64,000 bases of DNA from Nitrospirota bacterium (GCA_016235245.1 JACRLO010000027.1:1-64000), one strand, 5' to 3'; shown: positions 46,333 through 55,491, counted from the stretch's first letter. The notes: a model not told the origin generated them from the letters alone. Translations and numbers: made by a program.

Positions 46333-47570
46333 TTCGCTTTGCCAGCTGCAGGGATTTCAGTCTTCGGACCTTTTTCCCTGCCGTGCATTTCCTGTCCCCT
46401 GACCTCTGACCCTTGCCCCTTCTTATCCGCTGTCTGCTGCTCTGACTTAATCTCCACCTTTGCTCCGGGAGTAAGCCTGAGTTGTCCGTCAGTCACCACT
46501 TTTTCACCTGACTTCAGGCCGCTCTCTATGACCGACTCCTCGCCGAATGTCCTGCTCACCACAACCGGCCGCGCCTCCACGGTTGCATCTTCCCGGATGA
46601 CAAAGACAAATGCTCCCATCTGTCCGGTCTGCACCGCCTGATTTGGGATAACAATAGCGTTGCTCTGGGTCGCAAGGGTCAGCAGCACATTGATGAACTG
46701 ACCCGGCCAGAGTCGTCTGTCGCTATTGGCAAAACTCCCCTTGAGTCGTATCGTTGCCGTTGCCGAGTCAACAGCATTGTCGATAAAGGTCAGCTTTCCC
46801 TGAAGCGGGTTCGTGTCGTCCTTTGAGAGCAGGGCCTCCACCTTCAATGACCCCCCTGCCATATATTTCTTTATTTCAGGGAGGCTCTTGTCAGGCACGG
46901 CAAAGCTCACGTTGATCGGCTGGATCTGGTTAATGGTCACCATGGCCGTATCGGCATTGGCCTTGATAAGGTTTCCTTCATATACCACGAGGCTGCCGGT
47001 CCTTCCGGCAAAGGGCGAACGGATCGTGCAGTACGCCAGCTCGAGAGCGGCATTATCCACCTGTGCCTTTGAGGCCTGGGCAACAGCCTCAAGAGCCAGG
47101 GCATTGGTGCGCACCTGTTCATACTGGGTCTGCGATACATACCCTTTCTTCACCAGATCCGTATACCGCCGTTCCTCTGCGCGGGCATTCTCTGACTGGG
47201 CGCGGTCCCGCGCATAATTGGCGTCAGCCTGCCTGAGCGCTGCCTCATACGGCCTCGGGTCTATGGTAAAGAGCAGGTCGCCCTTCTTCACATCCTGCCC
47301 TTCCGTGAAATGGACCCTGGTCAGTGTTCCACCGACCTGGGCCTTGACCGCAAACGTAGACGATGCCTCCGCATTACCGATAGCAGCGATCTGCAGAGGA
47401 ACTGACTTCTGTGCTGCAACGCCGGCCGTAACCGGCACAGGCGGTTTCGTTATCGGCTGCTCCTGTTTCCTGCCGCAGGCAGCAAGCAGAAAAAACAGTG
47501 CCATAAACGCAGCCCAGGACCGCAACCCGGGACCAGGGCCACTTCTTCTGTAACGGATATCGCGCATCAT
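46329..47570 (-). CDS. RND-pump periplasmic adaptor, MdtA type
   Basis: A 413-aa membrane-fusion lipoprotein or anchored protein: N-terminal hydrophobic segment AAFMALFFLLAACGRKQ has a lipobox-like LLAAC. Lipoyl halves (VKAQVGGTLTRVHFTEGQ and SPFAGRTGSLVVYEG) flank a coiled-coil hairpin (~110-180), then barrel and membrane-proximal domains to ~365. The last ~45 residues are a Lys/Gly/Gln-rich tail. It connects the RND protein to TolC. Its start lies two bases from the tetR stop. Confidence 0.92.
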   Translation of the reverse strand: MMRDIRYRRSGPGPGLRSWAAFMALFFLLAACGRKQEQPITKPPVPVTAGVAAQKSVPLQIAAIGNAEASSTFAVKAQVGGTLTRVHFTEGQDVKKGDLLFTIDPRPYEAALRQADANYARDRAQSENARAEERRYTDLVKKGYVSQTQYEQVRTNALALEAVAQASKAQVDNAALELAYCTIRSPFAGRTGSLVVYEGNLIKANADTAMVTINQIQPINVSFAVPDKSLPEIKKYMAGGSLKVEALLSKDDTNPLQGKLTFIDNAVDSATATIRLKGSFANSDRRLWPGQFINVLLTLATQSNAIVIPNQAVQTGQMGAFVFVIREDATVEARPVVVSRTFGEESVIESGLKSGEKVVTDGQLRLTPGAKVEIKSEQQTADKKGQGSEVRGQEMHGREKGPKTEIPAAGKAK

Positions 47571-47571
47571 T

Positions 47572-48168
47572 CTATCTCCTTATTCCATGAAGTATCATCT
47601 GAAAAAGCCCTTCACCGTGCTTTTTCAATGCTTTTATTTCGCCGGAGAGGTAGGAAAGCATGGCTCCCCTGATGCAGAAAAGAACGACATCTGCAGTCTC
47701 ATCACAGTCAATCTTTTTAAAGACGCCGGCCGCCATACCCCGTTGCAGGATATCCCTGATCAGCTGCTTCTGGAACCGGAAAAAAACCTTTTTAAGGGGC
47801 TTTTTGAGGGCCAGATCATGCTCCTTGATATTGGTCGAAAGCATTTTCGTCTTCCTGAGCGCATGCTCCATATAGCTGTCGATGATGGACTTCAGAGCAT
47901 CAAGCGGTTCTCTGGTTCTGACTCTGTCGGTGTCTTTGCAGAAGGCGTCCATCTGTTCCCGCATGAGCCCTGTATACAGCTCTTCCTTGTTTCTGAAATA
48001 GAGATAGATGCCGCCGATACTTATGCCCGAGCGGAGCGCAACTTCGCGTATCGTAGTCTTTGCATACCCTTTCTCGGCAAATACCTCACCGGCGGCATCG
48101 AGGATGCGCCTCTTTGACTGATCTGCGGTGCGACGTTTCACGGTGGTCTTCCCGGCCTTAACGGACAT
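47572..48168 (-). CDS. TetR-family transcriptional repressor
   Basis: A 198-aa regulator with an N-terminal HTH (residues ~20-66, ILDAAGEVFAEKGYAKTTIR then GISIGGIYLYFRNKEELY) and a helical ligand domain. It heads the RND pump genes and is expected to repress them until a pump substrate binds. Here it is the first gene of the same transcript, so it may control itself. Its start overlaps the end of the upstream sulfatase-fold gene by 11 bases, so no promoter sits immediately before it. Confidence 0.92.
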   Translation of the reverse strand: MSVKAGKTTVKRRTADQSKRRILDAAGEVFAEKGYAKTTIREVALRSGISIGGIYLYFRNKEELYTGLMREQMDAFCKDTDRVRTREPLDALKSIIDSYMEHALRKTKMLSTNIKEHDLALKKPLKKVFFRFQKQLIRDILQRGMAAGVFKKIDCDETADVVLFCIRGAMLSYLSGEIKALKKHGEGLFQMILHGIRR

Positions 48169-50158
48169 CTTGAGACGCCCCCGCTTCGAACCGGTTCAGA
48201 CGATGTTCAAAAAAATAGTTTGCTCCCTGATAATAACTGATCGCCTCCTCCAGCAGCCCCTGATCAGGGGCTGCAGTCCTGGACTTCTTCGTCTCCCGGT
48301 CGATCTGGTAAATGCCGCTTTCCTTCTTCACGTCGAGGATGACAAGCCGGTCCTGTTTCAGATACCCGAGTTTTTCATAGGTCCCGATAAAGGCCCGTTC
48401 CTGCTGCGGGGACATCCTGAATATATCCTTGCCGAAGAACCGGGAATGATAACTGATATTAAGCAGGCCCATAACGGTCGGCGCAATATCGATCTGGCTT
48501 GCGAGCCTGTCGATGCCCTGAGGGGCAAGATGCGCCGGAGAGAATATAAAGAGGGGGATTTCATACCGTTTCACCGGCAGCGACGACTTACCGGCAGAAT
48601 TTGCACAGTGGTCTGCCACGAAAACGAAGATCGTATCGTTGAACCAGGGCTCTTTCGCGGCATCCTGCAGAAATTTACCGATTGCATAATCGGCATACAT
48701 TACCGCGCCGTCTCGCCCGGTATGGGACCGTATGCTGATCCTTCCTTCGGGGTAGGTATAGGGCCTGTGGTTTGAGGTTGTCATGATCAGGCCGAAAAAG
48801 GGCCTGCGATTTTCATATGATGTACGGAATTCCGCCAATGACTTGCGGAAAAGGTCTTCGTCACTCACACCCCAGGCATTCTCAAAAATGATCTCAGACT
48901 TTGAGAAGTCCGCCCGGTCAATAATACGGTCTACACCGTTATGGCTGAAGAAATAGTTCATATTGTCAAAATAACCGTATCCGCCATACAGGAACTTTGT
49001 GTCATAGCCGAGGCTTTTCATCAAGGCAGGCCAGGAAAAGAGGCCCTCGTTGTTTTTGCGCTTCAGCATCGATCTGCCGGGCGTTGGCGGCATAGAGAGG
49101 CTGACTGCCTCAAGCCCCCGGTCGGTCCTTGTTCCGGTCGCATGCATATTCGTGAAGAAGACGCTCTCCTTTGCGAGGCGGTCAAGATTCGGGGTGAGCC
49201 CTTTGCTGTTGCCGAAGACCCCAAGATATTCAGCGCTCAGGCTTTCCTCCACAACGACCACGACATTCAGTCTTTTCTCTGCGCCGTTCGTACGGAGCCT
49301 TCTTGTAATGTCGAGGGGATCATCATTCAGAAAAACCGCATTTTCTTCCTGCAGCAGGGTTCTCAGATTTCTAAAAAGATCCCTGTCCTCCAATGATGCA
49401 TAAAAAGCGTTGTAGTTAATCTTGTTGTTCCTGAAGGCCGAAAAAAGACTATAGATACCATTGGAAGCAAGCTCGTTGGCATAGGTATTTGAGGATATAT
49501 GCGACAGAGGCAGACTCACAAACACCGTAGTAACCACCGGTATAATGAAAAAAAACGCTCCTTTTTTCAGTCTCTGGCCCAGGCTGCTCTCATGAGCAGA
49601 GGCAAGGTGGAGTCTTCTCCGTATCAGGAAAACGGTCAATGCCGCTATGACAGCAATGGCCGAAAAGAGCGGGACCACAGGATATGATTCAATGATATTC
49701 TGCACAACCTCATGGGTATAGATAAGATAGTCTACCGCAATGAAGTTGAACCTCACGCCAAACTCGTCAAAAAAGAAATATTCAGCAACGCTGCTGAATA
49801 TAAAAACATAGGTCGTAAGAAAGACGGCAATAAACATGGCAATACGGTGCAGCCTGCTGCGATACAGCCGGTCAGGCAAGAAAATCAGGTAGATGACAAA
49901 GGGGAGCGCGACATATCCGGCCGTCACAAGGTCGAACAGAAAACCGACACCGTATACTTTCAGGAGAAGCAGCGGGTTTGCATCAAGCAGGCGCAGGCTC
50001 TTTACCATGAGGACGACGCGCGTGATAAAGGATAGGCCAAGAAACGCAGAAAAAAAGACGCCCAGGATAAGAAAACGACCCGGCTCTTTCCTGGTGCAGC
50101 CGCCTGAGCCGTTCTTGTCTTCCGATTCTACAATGGGGGTTGCCGGGTGATTCTGCAT
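48158..50158 (-). CDS. LtaS/MdoB-type membrane phosphoglycerol or phosphoethanolamine transferase (sulfatase fold)
   Basis: A 666-aa protein with five N-terminal membrane helices (between ~27 and ~185) and a periplasmic alkaline-phosphatase-like domain (~295-600). VVVVEESLSAEYLG carries the first metal acid. TGTRTDRGLEA holds the likely Thr nucleophile. FVFVADHCANS provides the Asp-His metal pair. In Gram-negatives this family decorates periplasmic glucans or envelope glycolipids with head groups taken from phospholipids. It shares its last 11 bases with the tetR gene, linking envelope modification with efflux. Confidence 0.85.
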   Translation of the reverse strand: MQNHPATPIVESEDKNGSGGCTRKEPGRFLILGVFFSAFLGLSFITRVVLMVKSLRLLDANPLLLLKVYGVGFLFDLVTAGYVALPFVIYLIFLPDRLYRSRLHRIAMFIAVFLTTYVFIFSSVAEYFFFDEFGVRFNFIAVDYLIYTHEVVQNIIESYPVVPLFSAIAVIAALTVFLIRRRLHLASAHESSLGQRLKKGAFFFIIPVVTTVFVSLPLSHISSNTYANELASNGIYSLFSAFRNNKINYNAFYASLEDRDLFRNLRTLLQEENAVFLNDDPLDITRRLRTNGAEKRLNVVVVVEESLSAEYLGVFGNSKGLTPNLDRLAKESVFFTNMHATGTRTDRGLEAVSLSMPPTPGRSMLKRKNNEGLFSWPALMKSLGYDTKFLYGGYGYFDNMNYFFSHNGVDRIIDRADFSKSEIIFENAWGVSDEDLFRKSLAEFRTSYENRRPFFGLIMTTSNHRPYTYPEGRISIRSHTGRDGAVMYADYAIGKFLQDAAKEPWFNDTIFVFVADHCANSAGKSSLPVKRYEIPLFIFSPAHLAPQGIDRLASQIDIAPTVMGLLNISYHSRFFGKDIFRMSPQQERAFIGTYEKLGYLKQDRLVILDVKKESGIYQIDRETKKSRTAAPDQGLLEEAISYYQGANYFFEHRLNRFEAGASQDVR

Positions 50159-50419
50159 ATCTCTTTATCGTTCCAATCTGCAATTAGAGTGCGGGCTGCG
50201 AAGAGATGAACGTCTGTTCACATGAACTCCTGTTTATTATCGCGTCAGATGTGCGCTTCTGTCAAGCTTGATCCGCAACGCTGCGAAAAGACCGGGAACG
50301 CTCATAGCGATGTCAGCGACTTCTTATGGACAGATTCGTAGACTGTGCTATCATTTGTATCAAGGTTAAGAAAAGATAAATTGAAAACAGGTAGACAGAA
50401 GATTAAGGCATCGACAGGC

Positions 50420-51700
50420 ATGTTCGATACTATTCATAAAAAACTTATTCTGCGGCTTGCTGTTGCGTGGTTTATTCTGTCAGTTGTCGCAGGCGCGGTA
50501 AGCTACTTTGTTGAGCATAAAAAGATAGATGATTTTGTCATCGGCCTGGCTGAAATTGAGTCGAGAAAATTTATTGCTGATGAGATGACGTATCTTGATG
50601 ATCTCACGCCAGAAAATGTTGCCATTTTACGCCAGAAGAGTCAGGAGCACCTTCTGACCGGAAGGTTTTCAGTAATTGAATTTTATGATAAGAGCAAAAA
50701 ACAGGTTATCGAGCTTGCCCGCGAAGATACGGAAAAGATCGAAGATAGAATGAACCTTCTCAAGCATGACCGTCTCATGAATGAGATCATACAGTATGAG
50801 AACTTCTATATTGATGACCAGATGTTCGTAAGGGTGTTGAGCCCGTTAAAGACAACAGACGGAAGAATAGTCGGCTATTTTGAAGGTGCCTACCGGGTAG
50901 AGCCCAGAATCGTGAAAGACATACGAGAACGCGTGCTGTTTTCTCTGATACAGGTGGTAATGACGGTTCTGATCTCCACCGTAGTCTTGTATCCTGTTAT
51001 CATTGCCCTCAATAAAGGGCTGATTAAGTATTCCGTAGACTTGTCCAGTGCTAATCTGGGAATGCTGGAGGTGCTTGGCAGTGCAATTGCCAAAAGGGAT
51101 AGTGACACAAATGATCATAATTATCGTGTCACGATCTATGCGGTCAGGCTTGCGGAGGCAATGCATTTAAAAAGAAAAGAGATTCAGGCGCTGATTAAAG
51201 GCGCATTCCTGCATGATGCGGGGAAGATTGCAATAAGCGACAACATCCTCCTTAAACCGGGCAAATTGACTGAAGCAGAGCATGATATTATGAAAACTCA
51301 CGTTGAACACGGTGCAGAGATCATTGGAAGTTATGTCTGGCTGCAGGACGCAGAAGAGGTGGTTCGTTATCATCATGAGAAGTTTTCAGGAGATGGGTAT
51401 AAAGATGGCTTGAAAGGCAGCGCAATTCCTGTTGCTGCTAAAATATTTGCAGTAGTTGATGTATTTGATGCCCTGACCTCAAAACGCCCCTACAAGGAGC
51501 CATTATCTTTTGAGGATTCAATGCGCCTTATACGCGAGGAGCGGGGGAAGCATTTTGATCCTGTAATCCTCGATGTGTTTAGCGACATTGCCTGGTCCAT
51601 TTACTCAGAAACTCATAAAGTGGAGGGAGCATATATGAGGGCGACGGTGCAAGAGCTTATAAGCAGATACTTTGGTTCTGATATCCTTGTCAAAATCTGA
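50420..51700 (+). CDS. Membrane HD-GYP-domain protein
   Basis: A 426-aa protein from the ATG at 50420; a GTG at 50345 would add 25 basic residues, and neither has a strong ribosome site. TM1 is ~12-32 (LAVAWFILSVVAGAVSYFV), a periplasmic sensor follows (~33-165), then TM2 (VLFSLIQVVMTVLISTVVLYP). The cytoplasmic HD-GYP domain has HDAGKIAIS, RYHHEKFSGDGYKDGL and DVFDALTSKRPYK. The GYP position reads GYK, so activity on c-di-GMP may differ from the standard form. Confidence 0.88.
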   Translation: MFDTIHKKLILRLAVAWFILSVVAGAVSYFVEHKKIDDFVIGLAEIESRKFIADEMTYLDDLTPENVAILRQKSQEHLLTGRFSVIEFYDKSKKQVIELAREDTEKIEDRMNLLKHDRLMNEIIQYENFYIDDQMFVRVLSPLKTTDGRIVGYFEGAYRVEPRIVKDIRERVLFSLIQVVMTVLISTVVLYPVIIALNKGLIKYSVDLSSANLGMLEVLGSAIAKRDSDTNDHNYRVTIYAVRLAEAMHLKRKEIQALIKGAFLHDAGKIAISDNILLKPGKLTEAEHDIMKTHVEHGAEIIGSYVWLQDAEEVVRYHHEKFSGDGYKDGLKGSAIPVAAKIFAVVDVFDALTSKRPYKEPLSFEDSMRLIREERGKHFDPVILDVFSDIAWSIYSETHKVEGAYMRATVQELISRYFGSDILVKI

Positions 51701-51759
51701 ATTCACAGGGGAATAGAGTCATATCCCTTCCAAATTGTGATATAATTTGCACGGAAGTT

Positions 51760-52590
51760 ATGATAATGCAAGACGGTAATTCAAAAGAGGCATTCCCGTT
51801 CAAACAGCTCTTATCGGGCGCACTTCTCATGTCAGCTTTGCTTTTCAGCGCCTGCGGCGGCGGTTCATCATCCAGTCCCGAGTCTCCCACATCCAGTCCC
51901 GAGTCTCCCGCATCCAGTCCCGAGTCTCTGCTGAAAACATTTCAGACCAGCTTTGAATCAGTTGACGATTTCCTGGGCTTTTATATTGTCCCGCAAAATC
52001 ATATGAAGTCTGCTTCTCATGATCTGTCGTCTGAGAAGACGCGCTCCGGCAGCTATTCTCACAAAGGCTGGATTTATGCCGCAAATCCACCCAGCACACC
52101 AACTCAAAATAATAACCATCGGGCGTATCCAACGATTCAGCTCTATAAAACAGCCGGCGGCGCATTTAAGACCCCGGTAGTAATCGAATTCTGGGTCTGG
52201 CTGGATGTGAATCTTTCTCCCGGAGAATGGGTCAGTTTTGCGACGCTGGACCACACTACCTCTGACAGCTGGGATGCTGTCCTGGTAAATTTGAGCGATC
52301 AGGGCTTTGTTCATCTTATGCATGTGCCCTATACCGGCCAGGGGGAACGTACCTTTCAGACTTCAACGATTACGTTTCCCATGAAACAGTGGGTAAAACT
52401 TACAATATCTCTTCATTTCGACAGCGAACACGGCTATGCCAGGGTCTGGCAGGACGATCAGCTGGTTTCCGAGGCCGAGGTAAGGAGAGGCAATGGCTTT
52501 CTTACCCAGGCACATTTCGGGCTCTATGCCCCGCCATCATTGTCAAGCGGCGTAATATACAATGATGATTTAATGATCAGAGAGGAGTGA
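51760..52590 (+). CDS. Lipoprotein with Ser/Pro repeat and LamG-like domain
   Basis: A 276-aa protein with an N-terminal signal ending in a lipobox FSAC (lipidated C32). Residues ~38-62 repeat the unit SSPESPT/A three times, encoded by 21-bp direct repeats. Residues ~75-275 look like a beta-jelly-roll (concanavalin/LamG-like) domain (VVIEFWVWLDVN, WVKLTISLHFD, ARVWQDDQLV), often sugar-binding. A TATAAT at 51741-51746 lies close before the ATG but without a matching -35. The function is unknown. Confidence 0.7.
   Translation: MIMQDGNSKEAFPFKQLLSGALLMSALLFSACGGGSSSSPESPTSSPESPASSPESLLKTFQTSFESVDDFLGFYIVPQNHMKSASHDLSSEKTRSGSYSHKGWIYAANPPSTPTQNNNHRAYPTIQLYKTAGGAFKTPVVIEFWVWLDVNLSPGEWVSFATLDHTTSDSWDAVLVNLSDQGFVHLMHVPYTGQGERTFQTSTITFPMKQWVKLTISLHFDSEHGYARVWQDDQLVSEAEVRRGNGFLTQAHFGLYAPPSLSSGVIYNDDLMIREE
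51870..51930 (+). repeat. Three 21-bp direct repeats inside the lipoprotein gene
   Basis: The unit ATCCAGTCCCGAGTCTCC recurs at 51870, 51891 and 51912 with only one or two changes. It encodes the Ser-Pro-Glu linker. Being a multiple of three and nearly identical, the copies can expand or shrink by slippage without breaking the frame. Confidence 0.85.
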
Positions 52591-52640
52591 CAGGTAGTCC
52601 CGGACTTTACCGCGGACGCGGCTGATCGCAACGATCATCG

Positions 52641-52763
52641 ATGCTGCCATATCCTCTATGGCAGGAAGCGGGTTTTGACAAAGAAATGGCAGAGCGCATC
52701 GTAGCCTCTTTCAAATGGAAGAAAGGGACGCATAACCAGCCGAATGCAGGCGACAGAAAATAG
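52641..52763 (+). pseudogene. Possible 3' remnant of a lost gene
   Basis: A 40-codon frame reading MLPYPLWQEAGFDKEM then AERIVASFKW and ending at TAG has the style of the C-terminus of a larger exported protein (the IVASFKW ending is common there). No start signal supports it. It lies in the 200-base gap between two exported-protein genes. It may be a remnant or chance. Confidence 0.3.
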
Positions 52764-52792
52764 CCGCGCCTGAATCGTTACGTTAACGCAAA

Positions 52793-53599
52793 ATGCGAAG
52801 AAGAAATATTAAGGTAATTAAACGTATTCATTTAAGAGCAGCGTCAATACTTCTGCTGCTGGTAACACTTGCATCTGCAGCTTCAACCGCCGATAATCTT
52901 CCCCGCTCAGGGACGGTAAAAGGAATTATCGAACGGACAGAATCAGATAATGAGGGGCTATTTTCCATCTGGATCATTGTAGACGGCCGCATGCATGAGT
53001 TCCTGAGTCGTGAGGCCAGGGTTACAGACTGCTCTGCCGAAGATATTTCAAAAGGCCAGCATGTCCGGGTCAGCTTCAAAGACCGTGAGCATAGCGAAAT
53101 GGACGATTTCTTTACCGCAAAGGCCCTGACAATCAAGGTTATCCGACCGGGGACAACAGCCGCCCCTAATGGCGAGGCTGTTGTCGAATACCGGCTCGAG
53201 TCAATGCACGGACAGGAACCTTCCAAAACCTTTCAGTGGAGAGACGGTTCCAGGTCTGTGAAGACGGAGACCCAACCCTTCATGGCAATCTCCGATTTTC
53301 GTGTCGCCAGGACTGTCCCGACCGGCCGCAATTCGCCGGGCAACTACAGCGTTGAGCTGATTCATACGAAGTCCGGGGCGAAGAAGTTCAGAGAAGTCGC
53401 AGACAGGGACCGGCAGCGCCAATTCTCCATACTGGTCGACAGCAGGATCGTCCAGTCCTATGCCTTCCCACCTGCACAAAAGAAGGTCTATGACCGCGGC
53501 ACAACACTCTACGGTCCATTCACGAAAACCGAAGCAGCGTCCCTTGCGCGCAGAATAAACGCCTCAATCCGTGCGCAGAGTCGCAGTCTGGTTAAATGA
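52793..53599 (+). CDS. Exported protein with a SecD P1-like domain
   Basis: A 268-aa protein with a signal peptide (~1-33, AASILLLLVTLASAAS). Residues ~38-115 form a small beta domain (GTVKGIIERTESDNEGLF). The C-terminal half has YSVELIHTKSGAKKFREVA, then FSILVDSRIVQSYAFPPA and LYGPFTKTEAASLARRINA. This order matches the P1 head region of the SecD translocase subunit, but without any of SecD's membrane helices. It is thus an orphan periplasmic relative. The function is unknown. Confidence 0.65.
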   Translation: MRRRNIKVIKRIHLRAASILLLLVTLASAASTADNLPRSGTVKGIIERTESDNEGLFSIWIIVDGRMHEFLSREARVTDCSAEDISKGQHVRVSFKDREHSEMDDFFTAKALTIKVIRPGTTAAPNGEAVVEYRLESMHGQEPSKTFQWRDGSRSVKTETQPFMAISDFRVARTVPTGRNSPGNYSVELIHTKSGAKKFREVADRDRQRQFSILVDSRIVQSYAFPPAQKKVYDRGTTLYGPFTKTEAASLARRINASIRAQSRSLVK

Positions 53600-53633
53600 A
53601 TCAGCAGAAGGCCCTGCTGCTCAGCTGCCTGCC

Positions 53634-54071
53634 TTATGGGAAGCCTGCAGGGGGCTCACCGTTTAAATTGAGGCCGCTCTCGATAAAATGTCTTGAATAT
53701 TTCATATCGGTTCCGAGGATATGGTTTTGGAGCCATTCTTTCAGAAAATGCAATATTTCCATTGTAAGCACAAAGCTGACGCCTTCCACTCTCTCTTTTA
53801 AATCAAGCGCCTTAAGGGTAAATTGTTCGTGCTCGATCTTATGAGATTGATAACCGGGGAAATTGAAGCTCTGCATATACCTTTCTTCTGTCACAAAATG
53901 GTCATTCGCATAATGTACCATCTCAATTATTATTGTTTTTTGAGCTTCACGCCCCTTGTTTGAAATCAACGCCTGGTGTAACGTGTTAATCATTTTAATC
54001 AGCGTTTTATGCTGCTCGTCAATTTCCTTTACCTTGACACTATACTCATCCGACCACTTCAAATAAGACAT
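53634..54071 (-). CDS. Bacteriohemerythrin
   Basis: A 145-aa single-domain hemerythrin read from the ATG at 54071, preceded by GAGGAGGGTG. All seven di-iron ligands are visible: H21, H58, E62, H77, H81, H117 and D122 (in [18 protein letters not shown] and HILGTD). It binds oxygen reversibly and in anaerobic or microaerophilic bacteria serves to sense, store or remove it. It is a single gene facing the previous one. Confidence 0.93.
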   Translation of the reverse strand: MSYLKWSDEYSVKVKEIDEQHKTLIKMINTLHQALISNKGREAQKTIIIEMVHYANDHFVTEERYMQSFNFPGYQSHKIEHEQFTLKALDLKERVEGVSFVLTMEILHFLKEWLQNHILGTDMKYSRHFIESGLNLNGEPPAGFP

Positions 54072-54300
54072 TATAATTTCACCCTCCTCATTTCTTACTA
54101 TTCTGCCCTTTACATAATTATGCCGCAGTACCAAGGATCATCAACCGGATATTCAGCTAAAGCTTAGCATGCTTCTTTTCTGCCAAATACTGTAATTTTT
54201 TACCTATATTTGAAAGCGGGGCTTTCTTCGTGCAATACTATAAAAGTGTTCCAGGCGTGCTGGATGCTTTATGACAACAGATGAATAAGAGGGACCGATT

Positions 54301-54558
54301 ATGCATACGGATGAATACGGTATTACGCTTTCGCGGGAAGTAAATATCTGCAACAGGAAGCTGAAAGAAATCAGACTATTCCTTGCAAAAATGGAGGAGA
54401 AATACCATATGAAGACAGATGCATTCATCGGAGAATGCACGGGCACCGAACATAAGGATAACAGGGATTTTGCGGAATGGAAGGAAAATCATGAAGCCCT
54501 GAAGACCTGGATGCAGTTGAAGGAACAGTATGATGAAATCTACCGCAACATGCGTTGA
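54301..54558 (+). CDS. Small soluble protein of unknown function
   Basis: An 85-aa, highly charged, mostly helical protein (LSREVNICNRKLKEIRLFLA, WKENHEALKTWMQLKEQYDE). GAGGGACC precedes the ATG. It lies alone between the hemerythrin and PAS-protein genes. It resembles small coiled-coil proteins of anaerobes but I do not recognise a family. Confidence 0.6.
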   Translation: MHTDEYGITLSREVNICNRKLKEIRLFLAKMEEKYHMKTDAFIGECTGTEHKDNRDFAEWKENHEALKTWMQLKEQYDEIYRNMR

Positions 54559-54584
54559 TCCGGTATTTCAGCGCTGACGGGCAG

Positions 54585-55208
54585 TTATTTTTTATAATAT
54601 TTCGCATATAATTTTTTTGCGCAGTCCGGACATACACCATGACTGAATTCCGCCTCAGAACGCTCACGAATATAGCATTCAATCTGCTGCCAGCACCCCT
54701 TGTCATCTCTGATTTTCTTGCAGGAAGCACAAATAGGAAGAAAGCCGCTCAATTGTTTGACCTTTGTAAGGGCATCCCGCAATTCGGAGATAAGCGTTCC
54801 CCTTTCTTCCTCCAGTTTTTTTCGCTCACTAATATCCCGGGCAATATGGATACTGCCAACCACATTACCGCCTGAATCTGTCCAGGGCGACGTTGTGACC
54901 AGGAACCATCCCCCCAGGTTTTTCTCATAACCCTCTGTCGTATGGATGGAGCCGTCTTGTAATGTTTTGGTATGAGGACAAGAATCGGCAGGGCATCCTT
55001 TTTCATGCACTGCCTCATAGCATGTTGTGCCAATACAGTTTTCTCTCATAAGGCCTAAGCGCTCGGACATGGATTTATTGATCCGAACAATCCGATAGCT
55101 GCGGTCTAAGATACAGACCGCATCAGGAATCATATCGAACAGTTTGTCCCAATTCTCATCGGGCGCAAACAATGCTTCCCCTGCGCTCTTGCTGTTATTT
55201 AAAGCCAT
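54585..55208 (-). CDS. PAS-domain sensor protein with C-terminal zinc-ribbon-like Cys cluster
   Basis: A 207-aa soluble protein taken from the ATG at 55208 (a TTG 14 codons earlier overlaps a hairpin). The PAS domain spans ~15-135 (WDKLFDMIPDAVCILDRSYR to the PAC end VVGSIHIARDISERKKLEEE) and includes a Cys group CYEAVHEKGCPADSCPH. After a coiled segment, the C-terminus reads ICASCKKIRDDKGCW and then VCPDCAKKLY, a metal-ribbon-like ending seen on many stand-alone PAS proteins. There is no output domain, so it may act on a partner. Confidence 0.8.
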   Translation of the reverse strand: MALNNSKSAGEALFAPDENWDKLFDMIPDAVCILDRSYRIVRINKSMSERLGLMRENCIGTTCYEAVHEKGCPADSCPHTKTLQDGSIHTTEGYEKNLGGWFLVTTSPWTDSGGNVVGSIHIARDISERKKLEEERGTLISELRDALTKVKQLSGFLPICASCKKIRDDKGCWQQIECYIRERSEAEFSHGVCPDCAKKLYAKYYKK

Positions 55209-55248
55209 CTCAAAAATACCCCATGTATTTTTTTGGGGTCTGACCGTC

Positions 55249-55291
55249 AAGGCAGAGACCGCACGGAATACCGTTTGGTCTCTGCCTTTTT
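55249..55291. terminator. Long hairpin after the transporter/small-protein genes
   Basis: AAGGCAGAGACC pairs perfectly with GGTCTCTGCCTT around a 16-base loop. The T-run is on the plus strand (CTTTTT). On the minus strand, where the upstream genes lie, only TT follows. It most likely still ends or processes the transporter transcript. Confidence 0.55.
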
Positions 55292-55323
55292 GCGGATAAC
55301 CCCTGCATCATCTGCCGGAAAAA

Positions 55324-55491
55324 TCAGTGCCCGCTTGGGAAAAAGGTGGTGCTCACCCAGTACAGGATCAAAAGCAGGCCTGTTCCCAACCCCACGCTCC
55401 AGCCGATAAGCTGTTTTTCGATCGGGAGCAGGGGCTCATACTCAGCGTTCATTTTTTCCAGCTCATTCGAAAGATTCGGTTTTTCTGCCAT
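55324..55491 (-). CDS. 55-aa single-span membrane protein beside the YeiH-type transporter
   Basis: A short gene with ATG at 55491-55489, AAGGAGATAACC directly before it, and TGA at 55326-55324. The product has a polar N-terminus (MAEKPNLSNELEKMNAEYEP) and one membrane helix (IGWSVGLGTGLLLILYWVS) near the end. It lies 37 bases after the transporter stop on the same strand and so is probably co-transcribed. It may be a small subunit or stabiliser of the transporter; this is inferred only from position. The strong ribosome site and clean helix argue that it is real. Confidence 0.7.
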   Translation of the reverse strand: MAEKPNLSNELEKMNAEYEPLLPIEKQLIGWSVGLGTGLLLILYWVSTTFFPSGH

